Source: Rhizobium sp. RCAM05350 (lineage in GTDB: Bacteria > Pseudomonadota > Alphaproteobacteria > Rhizobiales > Rhizobiaceae). From it: a stretch of 64,000 nucleotides of DNA. Numbering within the stretch: the stretch's first letter is position 1; each line of letters opens with the position of its first letter. The translations under genes and the position numbers were made by a program. The stretch spans positions 1-64,000 of the forward strand of contig CP087976.1 in NCBI GenBank assembly GCA_024426085.1, written 5' to 3'. The notes under the pieces were generated by a model that saw only the letters and a program-made list of their open reading frames with translations, made no database searches and was not told the DNA's origin. Of the stretch, positions 1-9,724 are shown in pieces.

Positions 1-304
1 GGGACGACACGCTAAAGCCTCTTACGGTTTTCGACGACGGGAAAAAGACCTTCTTCAAATTCGGCGCAGTGCCGGCGATCTTCTCGCCGTGAATAGCGAC
101 TTCACCGAGACGCTCCGCAATTTCCGCCGCGAGGGCGACTACATCGTCGTCGATGGCACAGCGACCCAATATACACTGCGCGACGGCGACCAGTGGACCT
201 GCATCTTCAATTTGAGAAAACCGGACTTCGGTGCCCCAGACCCCGACATCATGGCGCCCGCCTTGGATCAAAAAGCGACGACCCGCCGAAGGAGTGGAAA
301 CTGA
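1..304 (+). CDS. virB9: VirB9-like T4SS outer-membrane-complex protein, C-terminal part (frameshifted)
   Basis: This is the C-terminal end of a VirB9/TrbG-type protein, which with VirB7 and VirB10 forms the outer-membrane core of a type IV secretion channel. From base 3 the reading frame gives a run ending VPAIF, and the continuation AVNSDFTETLRNFRREGDY lies in another frame from about base 84. The join (ttctcgcc) has two extra bases. The motif NFRREGDYIVVDGTA and a final basic tail are typical of the family. The stop overlaps the ATG of virB10 (TGATG-type junction). The N-terminus is outside the window. The frameshift is probably a sequence error, because the rest of the T4SS is complete. 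Confidence 0.8.
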   Translation, partial: GRHAKASYGFRRREKDLLQIRRSAGDLLAVNSDFTETLRNFRREGDYIVVDGTATQYTLRDGDQWTCIFNLRKPDFGAPDPDIMAPALDQKATTRRRSGN

Positions 305-1554
305 TGCAGCGGTCTCCCGAACTCGAAGCAATGCTGGCCGGCGACGAGACGGCGGTCAAGGACAAGCGAGCCCGGCGAAAGCAGGTCCTCGGAACCGCCG
401 CCCTCTTTCTCGGCGGTGCGGCACTTGCCTATATCGTCGTCTTCGCGCCCGAAAAACGTTTGCCGGAAAGTGTCAAAGGCGACGAGGAGTTCACAACGAC
501 GACGTTCCGGCCGCCGTCATTTCTGCGTGACGATCAGAAACCGCCGGAGAACCAGCCCGATCCCGTCATCAAGTTGCCCGACCCTCCACCCGAGGACAAC
601 AAGGAGGAGGCATCGGACACAACGGAGTTTGACGTTCCGCCTCCTCCTGGTGTTGTCGAAGTTAGCGGTGAAACTCCGGCCCAACCCGAGACGGTGGAAG
701 AGTTCCCAAAACGCTTCCTGTCTAAGCAGGTCGTGGTGGACTCCACAAAAGCCGACGATAGCCAGGGAACCCTTGCCTCCGGCGATGGCGAAGGAGGACC
801 GACCGTGGCAGGCGAAGATCGCAACAGCAAGTTCCTGGCTTCGGCATCGGCCATCGGTGATCGATCCGCAAAGGCGAGGCAAATCAGCCGCCTCGATGCA
901 ATGATCTCGGAGGGGACGTTGATTCCCGGGCTTCTGGAGACCGCAATCAACAGCGACCTGCCCGGCCAGATCCGCGCGATCGTCTCACAGGATGTCCTTT
1001 CCTTCGACGGTCGCCGCGTGTTGATCCCGACCGGGACCAGGCTCATTGGCGAGTATCAGTCCGAGGTCACACGTGGTCAAAAACGCATCTTCGTCATCTG
1101 GACCCGCCTTCTTCGGGACGACGGCGTGTCGGTGCGCCTGAACAGTATCGGCGCAGACAGTCTTGGCCGTTCCGGTCTCACAGGGCTCGTCGACAACAAA
1201 TGGCGGGAGCGTTTTGGATCGGCAATCCTGCTCTCCATCGTCGGCGCCGGCTCGAGCTATTTGACCGGCTACGGATCCGGCCAGACAGGCAGCACCAATG
1301 GCGACGAGACGAATTCTGACCGGGCGGCAGAACTGGCCCGCGAGACAATCGCCCAGACATTCTCCGACATGGCCAATCAGGCGCTTGGAGAAAGCCTGCG
1401 CATTCCGCCGACGATCAGCGTTCACCAGGGTGAGCGCATCTTCGTCTACGTCCGCCAGGACCTCGATTTCTCCGCCATGTATCCGGACCCGGTCGAGGAA
1501 GCCTTGAAGGAGATCAAGCATGAGCGAGGCCTTCGCCAAAATCAAAGCCGCTGA
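304..1554 (+). CDS. virB10: VirB10-like T4SS core protein
   Basis: A 416-residue protein and the only unbroken T4SS gene here. VirB10 spans inner and outer membranes and transmits energy from the ATPases to the outer-membrane pore. Visible parts are a short basic cytoplasmic N-terminus, one membrane helix at about residues 27-45 (GTAALFLGGAALAYIVVF), a Pro/Glu-rich periplasmic linker at about 55-160 with repeated PPP, and a C-terminal TrbI domain (about 190-400) with DQDVLSFDGRRVLIPTGTRL-like sequence, seen here as QDVLSFDGRRVLIPTG. I chose ATG 304 rather than the upstream in-frame ATG at 193 because it couples to the virB9 stop and gives the expected length and short N-tail. It overlaps virB11 by 35 bases. 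Confidence 0.93.
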   Translation: MQRSPELEAMLAGDETAVKDKRARRKQVLGTAALFLGGAALAYIVVFAPEKRLPESVKGDEEFTTTTFRPPSFLRDDQKPPENQPDPVIKLPDPPPEDNKEEASDTTEFDVPPPPGVVEVSGETPAQPETVEEFPKRFLSKQVVVDSTKADDSQGTLASGDGEGGPTVAGEDRNSKFLASASAIGDRSAKARQISRLDAMISEGTLIPGLLETAINSDLPGQIRAIVSQDVLSFDGRRVLIPTGTRLIGEYQSEVTRGQKRIFVIWTRLLRDDGVSVRLNSIGADSLGRSGLTGLVDNKWRERFGSAILLSIVGAGSSYLTGYGSGQTGSTNGDETNSDRAAELARETIAQTFSDMANQALGESLRIPPTISVHQGERIFVYVRQDLDFSAMYPDPVEEALKEIKHERGLRQNQSR

Positions 1555-2549
1555 GCACAGCCCCTACTATTTTCTGGAACGGGCTCTCGATCCACTCAAC
1601 GTGTTCCTGGCCGATCCCACCGTCGTCGAGATCTCTGTCAACAAGCCGGGTCATGTTTACATCGAGCGCCTCGGCGCCGAAATCATGGAGCATCATCATA
1701 TTCCGGCCCTGACCGCAGCAGAGATCGAGAACATCGGGGAACGCGTCGCCGGCGCGACACACCAGTTCATCAGCCGCATCAATCCCATCCTGAGCGCGGC
1801 ACTTCCGACCGGCGAGCGCATTCAGATCGTGCTGCCGCCCGCAGCAGTCGATGGCGGTGCCATCTCGATCCGTAAACAGGTCACCAGCGACTTCACCCTT
1901 GAGGAGTATCGCGACAACGGCTCTTTGGAAAAGGTCTCGGTCGCCGTCGGCGGTTTGAGCGCGGTCGAACGTGACCTGATCGAACTCCTTCGAGCAGAGC
2001 GCATATACGAATTCATCCATACCGCAATTCGCAAACGGGTCTCGATCCTGATCAGTGGCGGTACCTCCACTGGCAAGACGACGTTCCTAAACGCCTGCCT
2101 GAAGACTATCGACCAATCCGAGCGCATCCTGACGCTCGAAGATACGCGTGAACTGTTTCCACCGCAGAAGAATGCCGTCCATCTTCTGGCATCGCGTGGC
2201 GATCAGGGCACGGCGCAGGTAACCATCCAGTCATTGCTCGAAGCGTCGCTGCGCATGCGGCCCGACCGACTGTTCGTCGGCGAAATCAGAGGTGCGGAGG
2301 CCTTCGCCTTCCTCCGCGCCGATCAATACCGGCCACCCGGGGAGCATGTCGACGGTCCACGCGGATACACCGCTGGGTGCCTACGAACAATTGGCGATGA
2401 TGATGCAGCAGGCAGGCATGTCGGCGGGCTATTCCAAGCAGGATCCGATGTCCTACATTCAGATGGTCATTCCGGTGGTCATTCAGCTTCGTCGCGACGG
2501 TGGGCGCCGCGGTGTGTCCGAAGTCTATTTCGCTAGGCATGTGGCATGA
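1520..2549 (+). CDS. virB11: VirB11-like T4SS traffic ATPase (frameshifted)
   Basis: VirB11 is a hexameric ATPase at the cytoplasmic base of the secretion channel, needed for pilus assembly and substrate transfer. The N-terminal domain is followed by a Walker A motif SGGTSTGKTT (about residues 180-189), LTLEDTREL (Asp box) and a Walker B/RPDRLFVGEIRG stretch. After FAFLRA the frame breaks. The expected INTGHPGSMSTVHADTPLGA continues one base later, so an extra G near 2321 explains it. Repaired length is 343 residues, normal for the family. The start lies inside virB10, and the stop overlaps the virD4 start as ATGA, which shows translational coupling. Confidence 0.9.
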
Positions 2550-4156
2550 GCAAGCCATACCTAGCCATCTATCTGCTGTTTTGCTGCCTCATCGCAATCG
2601 CGGTGTGGATGATCAGTTATGCCCTGATCCTCCAGCTCGCCTTCAAGGACGGACGCATTCTTCAGTTGACGGTGACATCCAATCCATTTGCACCGTTTCA
2701 GCAGCTCTTGCTCTACTGGGGCAACCGCTCGCTGCAGATTGCAGCGCTTGGTGCTCTGGTTCCGGCACTGACGATTGCGACGGGAGCCGGAGTTTTTGGT
2801 CTTCGGCAACCCTCGAGTCCCTTAGGCGACGCCGCGTTTCAAGACATTGCCTCGATCCGGCGAGGAAAATGGTTTCGGAAAGACGGTCTTATATTGGGAC
2901 GGATCGGGCGCAATATTCTGCGCCGCAAAGATGATCGCCATCATCTCGTCATCGGCCCGACCCGATCCGGTAAAGGCGTCGGCTATGTCATTCCGAATGC
3001 CCTCATGTTCCCGGGTTCAATGATCGTTACCGATCTTAAAGGCGAAATCTTCCAGCACACTGCCGGATATCGAAAGTCGAACGGGCATCAGGTTTTCCTG
3101 TTCTCGCCGGGCGCGCAAAACACGCATCGATGGAACCCGCTGGATTTCGTTCGGCAAGACCGTGGAAGTCGCACGATCGACATTCAGAATATGGCCAGCA
3201 TCCTTATCCCTGAGACCATCGGATCGGAAAATGCCGTCTGGCAGGGTACGGCCCAACAGGTCATCGCCAGCGTCATCAGCTACGTACTGGAAAGCGCCCA
3301 TTACAAGAACCGTCGCAATCTTGGCGAGGTGAACAGCATCTTCAATGCCGGAATCGATCTGCAGGTACTGATGAAGCTGATCAAAGAGAACGAACCCGAC
3401 CTGTCCAGGTTCACGACAGAAAGCTTCAACGCCTATATCTCCCTGAATGAGCGAGCGGCGCGGGTCGGCGCTCCTAGATATCCAGAAAGCGATGCAGCCC
3501 TTTCGCAACGAGCGTGTCATTGCCGCGACGAACGTGACCGATATCGACCTTGCCTCCATGCGCCGCCGGCCCGTGTCGATCTACCTTGCACCCAATATCA
3601 GCGACGTCACCATCCTCCGGCCGCTCCTCACTCTGTTCGTTCAGCAGAGCATGGATCTTCTCACGCGCGATTTTGATCCGGCGGCCCTGCCCGCCTATTT
3701 TCTTCTCGATGAATTCCGGCAACTCAAGAAGATGGACGAGATCATGAATAAACTGCCCTATGTCGCCGGATACAATATCAAGATGGCCTTCATCATTCAG
3801 GACCTCAAAAATCTCGACGAGATTTATGGTGAGACATCGCGCCATTCCCTCCTTGGCAATTGTGGTTTGCAGCTACTCCTCGGTGCCAATGACCAGGTCA
3901 CGGCTGAATATGCGTCACGCCTTGGCAAAAAACGATCCGGTATAGTTCGGAATCCCGGACCCTGGAACTCATGGGCCTGCCCCGTCGGACCAAGGTAGAG
4001 CAGATTCACGAGCGGGACCTTATGATGCCACAGGAAATCAGGCAGATGTCTGAGGATCGAATGATCTTACTAGTGGAAGGACAGAGACCAATATTGGGCG
4101 CAAGCTCCGATATCACGACGCTGCACCGTTCAAGACGGCGGCTCAAAGGTCGGTGA
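2546..4156 (+). CDS. virD4: VirD4/TraG-type coupling protein (two frameshifts)
   Basis: This coupling protein links the relaxase-DNA complex to the T4SS channel. Two N-terminal membrane helices (about residues 7-30 and 60-85) precede a Walker A motif GPTRSGKGVGYVIP and SMIVTDLKGEI. The middle frame begins around NERAARSALLDIQ, where GGG at 3462-3464 should be GG, and carries YFLLDEFRQL (Walker B). A second break falls in the A-run 3927-3932, where one more A restores KKTIRYSSESRTLELMGLPR. Repaired length is about 536 residues, near the usual 550-650. It is coupled to virB11 upstream and to the next gene downstream (GTG inside its stop). Confidence 0.88.
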
Positions 4157-4572
4157 AACACCAACCTGTCGTGCCGGAGGTGGACTTTGTGGCATCTCTT
4201 CCAGTTCCCGCCGTTGACGAAGGATATGATCGTGCCACCGTTGCTGCCGACCAGGAATTGTCACCGCTCGCCACTGCCACCGGCGTGCGTAACGCGCCTA
4301 TCACCATCGCAGGGACCCTACCGGCAGGTCTTCAAACAAGGAGGGCTAACCGGAAGCAAGGCAATTCCACATCTGACAGCGGGACTACGGAAGCAGTTGA
4401 TTTTCACATCCAAGGCTTAGAAGCTCGGTTAAAGCCGACCGCAGAACGCTTACGAGACGCCATTGAAACCAAAATAGATCAGGACCAAGATATTTCCGCA
4501 CACGCCCGGCTGAGTATTTCCGAAATTCTCAAGCAGACGGTTCCAGACCCCGTTGAGATAGGTCTAGCATAG
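4153..4572 (+). CDS. Hypothetical protein at the end of the virB-virD4 operon
   Basis: A 139-residue protein that I do not recognise. It starts at a GTG overlapping the virD4 stop (GTGA), so it is probably translationally coupled to it. The sequence is hydrophilic, with no membrane helix or signal peptide. The first 90 residues are low in structure, and the last 55 (QGLEARLKPTAERLRDAIET) look like amphipathic helices. Its position suggests an accessory role in substrate recruitment or coupling, but that is inference only. Nothing in the sequence gives a function. Confidence 0.55.
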   Translation: MKHQPVVPEVDFVASLPVPAVDEGYDRATVAADQELSPLATATGVRNAPITIAGTLPAGLQTRRANRKQGNSTSDSGTTEAVDFHIQGLEARLKPTAERLRDAIETKIDQDQDISAHARLSISEILKQTVPDPVEIGLA

Positions 4573-4645
4573 CGGACACGAGAATTAAGCTGCGGCCGCA
4601 GTGTACCGTAGGCGATCATTCATCACGCGCCGTTTAGCGGGGCGA

Positions 4646-5568
4646 TTAATAATCATCGATTCCCAAAACAGTTGCTAGTCGTTCAACCAGGATTGCTCTC
4701 CTTTCATCGTTGAGCTTATCCAGGTTGGATTGCTTGAATTTCACGGCCGGCAGGTTTGCCGCGCCGGCAAGTCCGAGCTTGTCCCAATCAGGCTCACCCT
4801 TCTTGAAGCTGACCAGAAACTCACGATGGGCCTGAGGCATTCCGCCGATCAGGATTTCAACAAGCTGCACTCGGGCAGCGTGAAGTTCGGCAAGAGGCAC
4901 CTGGCCTTCGGTCATGCCATCAAAGTTCCTCTCATACTCTGCCGAAATGTCTTTTGGTCCGAGGCGATCACTTCGGCGATGGGACGGCCGTGGCTTATGA
5001 GATAGACAATAAAGGCCCCACGCAACGCATCGGTGATCCCCTCCTTGGCGAGCAAATCCCTGATGTCGAAAAGGTCACGCGGATGCTGCCGGTCGAGCGC
5101 GGCCATGATCTTGCCCGCATACAAATCCGCAAACGACACGACCTGAATTTCCGCGAAGCCGAACTGTTCTTCAACCGCTGCAGACACGGACCGCATCTCG
5201 GGGACAAAAACGCAGCCGCGCAGCACAGGCGTCACCTCGATCTTGATCTGGGTGCGTCCCTGCTGGACGACAAGGCGCGTGAGGCTGTCGTCGCTCTGCC
5301 GGCTTTCGGTGACGCGGGCACCTTTGATGGCGCCCTCAATCCGGCCTTTGATCCGCAGGAGCGCGGCCTCGATGGCGGCAAGAGATTCATTACGCGGCGC
5401 AACGGGAAGGAATGTCAGGTCGATGTCGACAGAAAGGCGCGGCATGTCGCGGACGAAAAGATTGATGGCGGTTCCTCCTTTCAGCGCAAAATCCTTTTCT
5501 TCCGCCACGGCGGGCAGCGTCTGCACGAGCAGAGCAACCTGTTGTCTGTACCGTTCATTGACCGGCAT
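4646..5568 (-). CDS. abiEii: AbiEii-type nucleotidyltransferase toxin (frameshifted near its end)
   Basis: This is the toxin of a type IV (AbiE) system. Family members are nucleotidyltransferases (PF08843) that transfer nucleotides to tRNA or other targets and stop growth during phage infection. Visible motifs are LKGGTAINLF, RLSVDIDLTF (the D-x-D metal site), and DLYAGKIMAALDRQHPRDLF followed by DIRDL. The main frame stops at 4912. A second frame (4646-4915) carries ELHAARVQLVEIL and FLVSFKKGEPDWDKLGL, which in most homologues is the same protein's C-terminal end. One missing base near 4957 joins them through PKDISAEYERNFDGMTEG, giving about 307 residues. The start overlaps the end of abiEi by 14 bases. 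Confidence 0.82.
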
Positions 5569-6406
5569 AGAGTTCCTCCGGCACGGTTATCAGGTAGGTC
5601 GGGTCGAGGCGCCCGCCCGGCACGAGCATCCGTTTTCCTTTTCCGAAATTGATAGCGTCTTTGTCGAGATGTTTGCGCCACGGATGATTGTGGCGGTCGG
5701 CAAAGAAGAAGAACAGTCGTTTGACCTTGATGCTCCTGCAGTCAATCAGCAGCTTTTGGAGCTTGCGGGGACTGAGGGTGGTCAGTCCCTCTATGATTTT
5801 GTCGGCCTGATCGAAACTCTCATTACCGGGCAGCCCGTCCAGCATTTCAAGGACGGCCCGCTCGGGCGTTGAAAGCGTCAGCGGCCATTCCCATTGCCCC
5901 CACGTCATGACCCGGAACGAGCCGCTGTGGAGATTGGCGACGGTGGCAGGGCTGTCATTCTTCAGATTCCAGCCGAGACTGGCCAACTCGAATGTTATTG
6001 GCTCGCTACGGAACAAAGCCGCGCTGTTGTGATGAACGAACTTTATTGGCAGGGGAAGTTTGTTCAGCCAGGTGGGCGCTTCCTCAAGACCGTAGAGGTG
6101 AACCTCCTTCTCCTCCCTTCGGAGGTAGTGCGAAAATCCGTGAAGCGACAGCGCCGTGCCACCTCCGACAAGAAGCGGCTTCATAAGGAGCGTCTGCAGC
6201 GATATAACCACATGCTCCCACAGAAGTTTGCCGCCGGGCTTGCGATAGACACCGTGCGCCAAGCGCTCCAGCCAGCCATTCAGTACATATTTGCGGCAAA
6301 GCTGTGCGGAGTAGCCGCGCGTTTTCAGCCACACCGCGTCCACGACCAACCCTTCGGGGAGTTCGCGCTGGAGGTGGTTTAGCTTTCCTGAGAATTCTTC
6401 ACTCAT
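5555..6406 (-). CDS. abiEi: AbiEi-type antitoxin and autorepressor
   Basis: An intact 283-residue antitoxin of the AbiE system. The N-terminal part has the winged-helix pattern of the family (WLKTRGYSAQLCRKYVLNGW, then RLAHGVYRKPG). The remaining two thirds, with LVGGGTALSLHGFSHYL and STPERAVLEMLDGLPG, match the AbiEi C-terminal region. In the family, AbiEi represses its own operon by binding inverted repeats in the promoter and counteracts AbiEii without stable complex formation. The ATG at 6406 follows a strong promoter by only a few bases. The operon lies between the T4SS and the relaxase genes, a common place for plasmid defence or stabilisation cargo. Confidence 0.88.
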   Translation of the reverse strand: MSEEFSGKLNHLQRELPEGLVVDAVWLKTRGYSAQLCRKYVLNGWLERLAHGVYRKPGGKLLWEHVVISLQTLLMKPLLVGGGTALSLHGFSHYLRREEKEVHLYGLEEAPTWLNKLPLPIKFVHHNSAALFRSEPITFELASLGWNLKNDSPATVANLHSGSFRVMTWGQWEWPLTLSTPERAVLEMLDGLPGNESFDQADKIIEGLTTLSPRKLQKLLIDCRSIKVKRLFFFFADRHNHPWRKHLDKDAINFGKGKRMLVPGGRLDPTYLITVPEELYAGQ

Positions 6407-6460
6407 AGTTTATATTATAGGAATTTTCCAAACCAATAGTCAAGTTCGTGTTTTCCTATA
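6407..6460 (-). promoter_or_regulatory. abiE promoter with flanking inverted repeat
   Basis: On the minus strand, TTGACT (6438-6443) and TATAAT (6414-6419) are separated by 18 bases, a near-consensus sigma-70 promoter. Transcription would start almost at the abiEi ATG (6406), so the mRNA would be leaderless or nearly so. An exact 8-base inverted repeat, TATAGGAA (6416-6423) and TTCCTATA (6453-6460), overlaps the -10 box and lies just upstream of the -35 box. This matches known AbiEi autorepression at inverted repeats. Confidence 0.75.
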
Positions 6461-6483
6461 TTTATAAACCCTCAGGATATTAA

Positions 6484-6705
6484 TATGGATTCTATCAAAC
6501 CACCCCGCTCAAGACCGAACGTGATCAGACCAAGACCGCGCTCAATCGGGCCTTTGCCCAGATGCGCCGGGAAATCCGAGTCACCGAAGAGAAGATCACC
6601 GACTGCGTTACTTTTATGCGCGAAAAACGTCAGGAAACGAGGTCACCCCTACCGCTCCTAGTTGATCGGCTACAGCACTCAGTTGAACCACGCACCGACG
6701 GTTGA
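6484..6705 (+). other. Possible gene remnant (73 codons, no start)
   Basis: An open frame without its own ATG that reads as a hydrophilic helical segment (TERDQTKTALNRAFAQMRRE) and ends at TGA 6703. It has no RBS and I do not recognise it. It overlaps the 3' end of the small gene on the other strand. It may be a decayed fragment or chance, and it covers most of the gap between abiEi and the relaxase operon. Confidence 0.2.
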
Positions 6706-6840
6706 CCACGCCAACGTGAATGCTCGATCAATTATTGCGATCCCCATAACCGCAACGAACACGATCCCAAATATCTTGCCCAAGCCGTGATTAGCCTTGG
6801 GATCATCCTCGATTACAATGATGCGTTGGTCTTCAGACAT
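6679..6840 (-). CDS. Small single-pass membrane protein downstream of the relaxase
   Basis: A 53-residue protein starting MSEDQRIIVIEDDPKANHG, followed by a hydrophobic helix (IFGIVFVAVMGIAIIDRAF) and ending WSTVGAWFN. An AGGAGG ribosome-binding site stands 7 bases before the ATG and overlaps the end of the relaxase gene, so translation is well supported. It is the last gene of the mobC-relaxase operon. No family is recognised. Small membrane proteins in such positions can act in entry exclusion or relaxosome anchoring, but nothing here proves that. Confidence 0.7.
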   Translation of the reverse strand: MSEDQRIIVIEDDPKANHGLGKIFGIVFVAVMGIAIIDRAFTLAWSTVGAWFN

Positions 6841-6851
6841 TCAATTTCCTC

Positions 6852-9101
6852 CTATCGCTCTCGATCATCGCGTTCGCGTTCATTTCGCTCATCTGCTTCC
6901 CGCTGCAGTTCTTCAAGCCGAGGAACATGCTGCTTTGCTGGATCACCCCTTGTGGTGTCGCCAACCCTCTTCTCAAAATCGGCATAGCGCTCGTCCGCCT
7001 CGTTGTGCTTCTGGACTTCCGGATCCCGTTCCGCTGCGCCCGTTGGCGTGTCACGTTGTTGATTGGAACCTGCTTCGGAAGGCTCGGACCTCGCTGGCTT
7101 TTCACGCTCCGCTTTTTGGCGCTCACGCTCGAACGTCTGAAATAGGTTCTTGAGTTCGTCATCGACTTCGGCAGCTTCGCGAATGACGCCGTTGCCCGAG
7201 GCACCGAGCTCTGCCGCTTTGACCAGCTGCGTGTCCAACTCCTGTTTCAACGCTCGTAATTGGTCCGGGCTTTGATCTTTGCCATCCGAGCGGCCCATCC
7301 TTCGCGCGCCCGCTCGATATCAAGGAGCGCTTTGTTTGCAGCATCGGCGGCTGCAAATCCGTGTCGCTCCACGGCGTCGTTCCATCGCTGTTTTTCGTCT
7401 TGACGGTCATCGCCGGCGGGAACGCGGGTCCGCGGGTCCGACGTTTCGCCGGCGATCCTTTCTTCGAGCAGATCGACGAGCTCACGGCGAACATTGACGT
7501 GCTCGCGCGCGGCCGTCGCAATCTCTTCGAAATCCTTGCGGTCCTCGGGCTGCATTGTCCGCTCTGCCTGGAAGAGCGCGGTTTCCACCCGCTTTTCATA
7601 AGCCTCGAATTCAGGTCGCGTCATGTGGCGCATATCGTCACCCTCCGAAACAAACTCGAACAACTTTACCAAATGTGTTCTAAATTGCGAGCCGGAATTT
7701 GACTTTTCGCCTTGGGTCGCAACGCTCAAATTAGCCGGCCCTCGGCGATCCTCAAGCCGGAGCACCTGAGCTTTGACAAAAGCTCGTTCGGGCAGAGAGC
7801 GCTGAGAACCCTGTATTTTATGCCACTCTGTATGCGCTGCTTGCATATAGGATTGACTGCGCGCCGTGGCAGCTAAGCTCGGTGCATCATCACGCTTCGC
7901 ATCGTATCGGCGTTGCCCTGCATCGCTCGTTCCCTCATGCTGGGTGCGACCGATTGTGTTCACGGGTCTCACTTGATTTTTCGAATAAGCCGCTGGACTC
8001 GCCCGGTCCCGACGATCGGTCATTTCCATATTGATCCCATGCGCGCGCCCGCCTCGGCCATCCCCAGCCGCCACTGACGAAACGCAGGAATGGTTGTCTC
8101 GATCCTGTCACCCGCATCAGATCGCATCGCGATGATGGCGTGCACATGCACGTGCGGACGCCTACCGCCTGTTTCCTCCGCCTTGGGATCGCTTGAGGCA
8201 TCATGAAGTGAAAACACGTAGCGGTAGCCCGCGAACTGGACCCCAAGAAAATCGCGCGCCGCATCCTGGAAAGCCGCCGCATCGGTCCCTGCGCGTGCTG
8301 ACAAGATGAGATGCATGACGTCGCGCGGCTTGCGGCTGTGGAGTTGATCGCGCCATTCCAACTGGACGAGATCGCCTGCCTGTTTGGCGTCCGAGATGGT
8401 GCGTCCCTGCTCGTTCTGAACGTTGCCCTTATGGGTTTCCACGAGCGAACGCAGGCGACTGGTGCCGTAATCCGTTCCATTCCCATAGCCCGTGAACTGG
8501 AAGCTCCCGCTGTTCTCACCGCTTCGCCCGTTATCCAGGCGCTGCTGGACAATGGCAGTCGCTTTGTTGTCGGCCGTCAATCGCTCGCCGCTAGGGTTTC
8601 GCAAGACACTGACACCATCAATATCAAAGCCGCTGCCATCGGAGCGCTCGGTCACCGCGAAGGCAAACGCGCGGTCCGCCAAGCCGTGCCTCACAATCTC
8701 CCAGGCCCGGTCAAAAGGTCGTCGTCATCGCGTCCGCCATCGGCGACCGAGATCTTGAACAGGCCGATATCACGGCTTTCGGTCCGGTTCTTCATCAGGT
8801 GATCCCACTCGTCACCGACAGCGGCAAGTTGGTCACGGCCACGAAGCTGATCACCACGTTCGTTCTCGACGACAACTGCGCCATTGCGGGAGACATAGTT
8901 GATCATCGCACCCAGCCTCGACCCGCCGCCGAACGATGCCATTTTGACGACGGCCGGCTGGCTTCCCGAGGCAAGGCCAGCAAAGCGCGCGCATTGGCCG
9001 ATCCGCACGGCGGCGAACGGTGTCCGGACGACCTTCCCCTCCCGGCCGAAATCGAAAGCCCGATGGCTTTGCCATTCCGGCTGGCCCCGCCGGCGGGACA
9101 C
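6852..9101 (-). CDS. MOB-P type relaxase (three frameshifts)
   Basis: The relaxase nicks oriT and pilots the transferred strand. The N-terminal frame holds VVKMASFGGGSRLGAMINYV, the next DVMHLILSARAGTDAAAF and the HUH metal motif RPHVHVHAI, and the last frames are long charged helices (AEVDDELKNLFQTFERERQK). Frames join at an A4 run at 8713-8716 (one base missing), near 8042 (a GC repeat) and near 7252. The third join is less certain, so 6852-7298 could be a separate gene. I use the GTG at 9101, preceded closely by GGAGGG, as the start. Repaired length is about 750 residues. It follows the MobC-like gene and lies next to the probable oriT. Confidence 0.82.
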
Positions 9102-9634
9102 TCCCTCCCCCGGCGGCGGCGCTCATCCTCTTCCGGCAAGGTTCGGCGCCCAAGTGTCAGATCATGGAGAAACGCCGCTTTGCGTTGCTCCCATTCAGCC
9201 GTGAATGCACCGAGAAAAATCTCCATCACACGCTCTCGACGCGCCTGCAGCGCCGCGTTCGGCAAAGGACCGGAGTTCAAACAGCACAATGGCGACGAAG
9301 CGTTGAACATCATCGATCACCTGTTTGTCCTCTTGCGACCCGCCAGTTTCACCCCTGTTTGCCGCGCGTGCAGCTGATTGAGATTCACGCCGACTGCACT
9401 TATTTCCGATAAAAGCAAGCCAAGAACGGCACGATCATCCTGCGTGAAGAAGGGGCGCACCCCCGCACCCTCCAACGTCAGCGATCGCATGAACGCCGAA
9501 ACCGTCACTCCCGCCTTCTCTGCGGCACCCTCGATTTTAGCCATTTCGCTGGCGCCGAAGCGCGTGTGGACCACCTTGTCCTTACGCTCGCCTGGGCTGG
9601 CTAGGACGCCGCCATCCGTTGCGAAGTCATTCAT
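9102..9634 (-). CDS. MobC-like relaxosome accessory protein (two frameshifts)
   Basis: A ribbon-helix-helix type oriT-binding protein that helps the relaxase. The ATG at 9634 gives MNDFATDGG, then KVVHTRFGASEMAKIEGAAE, a DNA-binding strand-helix pattern, and the family motif LSEISAVGVNLNQLARAANR. The frame breaks near 9371 (a missing G) and near 9260 (an extra base), joining through VIDDVQRFVAIVLFELRSFA to AALQARRERVMEIF. The exact stop is uncertain because the frame runs on into the relaxase start. It is transcribed away from the probable oriT, as expected for autoregulated relaxosome genes. Confidence 0.78.
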
Positions 9635-9691
9635 GACGCATTCCCTGAAACCGGCCGCAGGCCCCATCGACGGCCCGTCCGTCGATCGTCA

Positions 9692-9724
9692 GCAAATTTG
9701 TATCACAAATTTGCGTATCCTGCC
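9692..9724 (+). other. oriT: Probable origin of transfer (IncP/RP4-like nick region)
   Basis: A perfect 9-base inverted repeat, GCAAATTTG (9692-9700) and CAAATTTGC (9706-9714), is followed by GTATCCTG and then CC. TATCCTG is the nick-region consensus of IncP-type plasmids and resembles T-DNA borders, with cleavage after the G (9722). The 8 bases between the repeat and the nick equal the RP4 spacing. The site sits upstream of the divergent mobC-relaxase genes. Cleavage itself is inferred. Confidence 0.72.

Noticed and set aside
985..1545. 186-codon minus-strand frame across virB10
   Set aside because: Antisense shadow of a well-supported gene; no RBS and no domain pattern.
7247..7298. Separate gene start at 7298 after the relaxase
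   Set aside because: The frame before and after joins smoothly with one base (TNYER to LKQELDTQLV), so I prefer one long relaxase, though a separate gene is not excluded.
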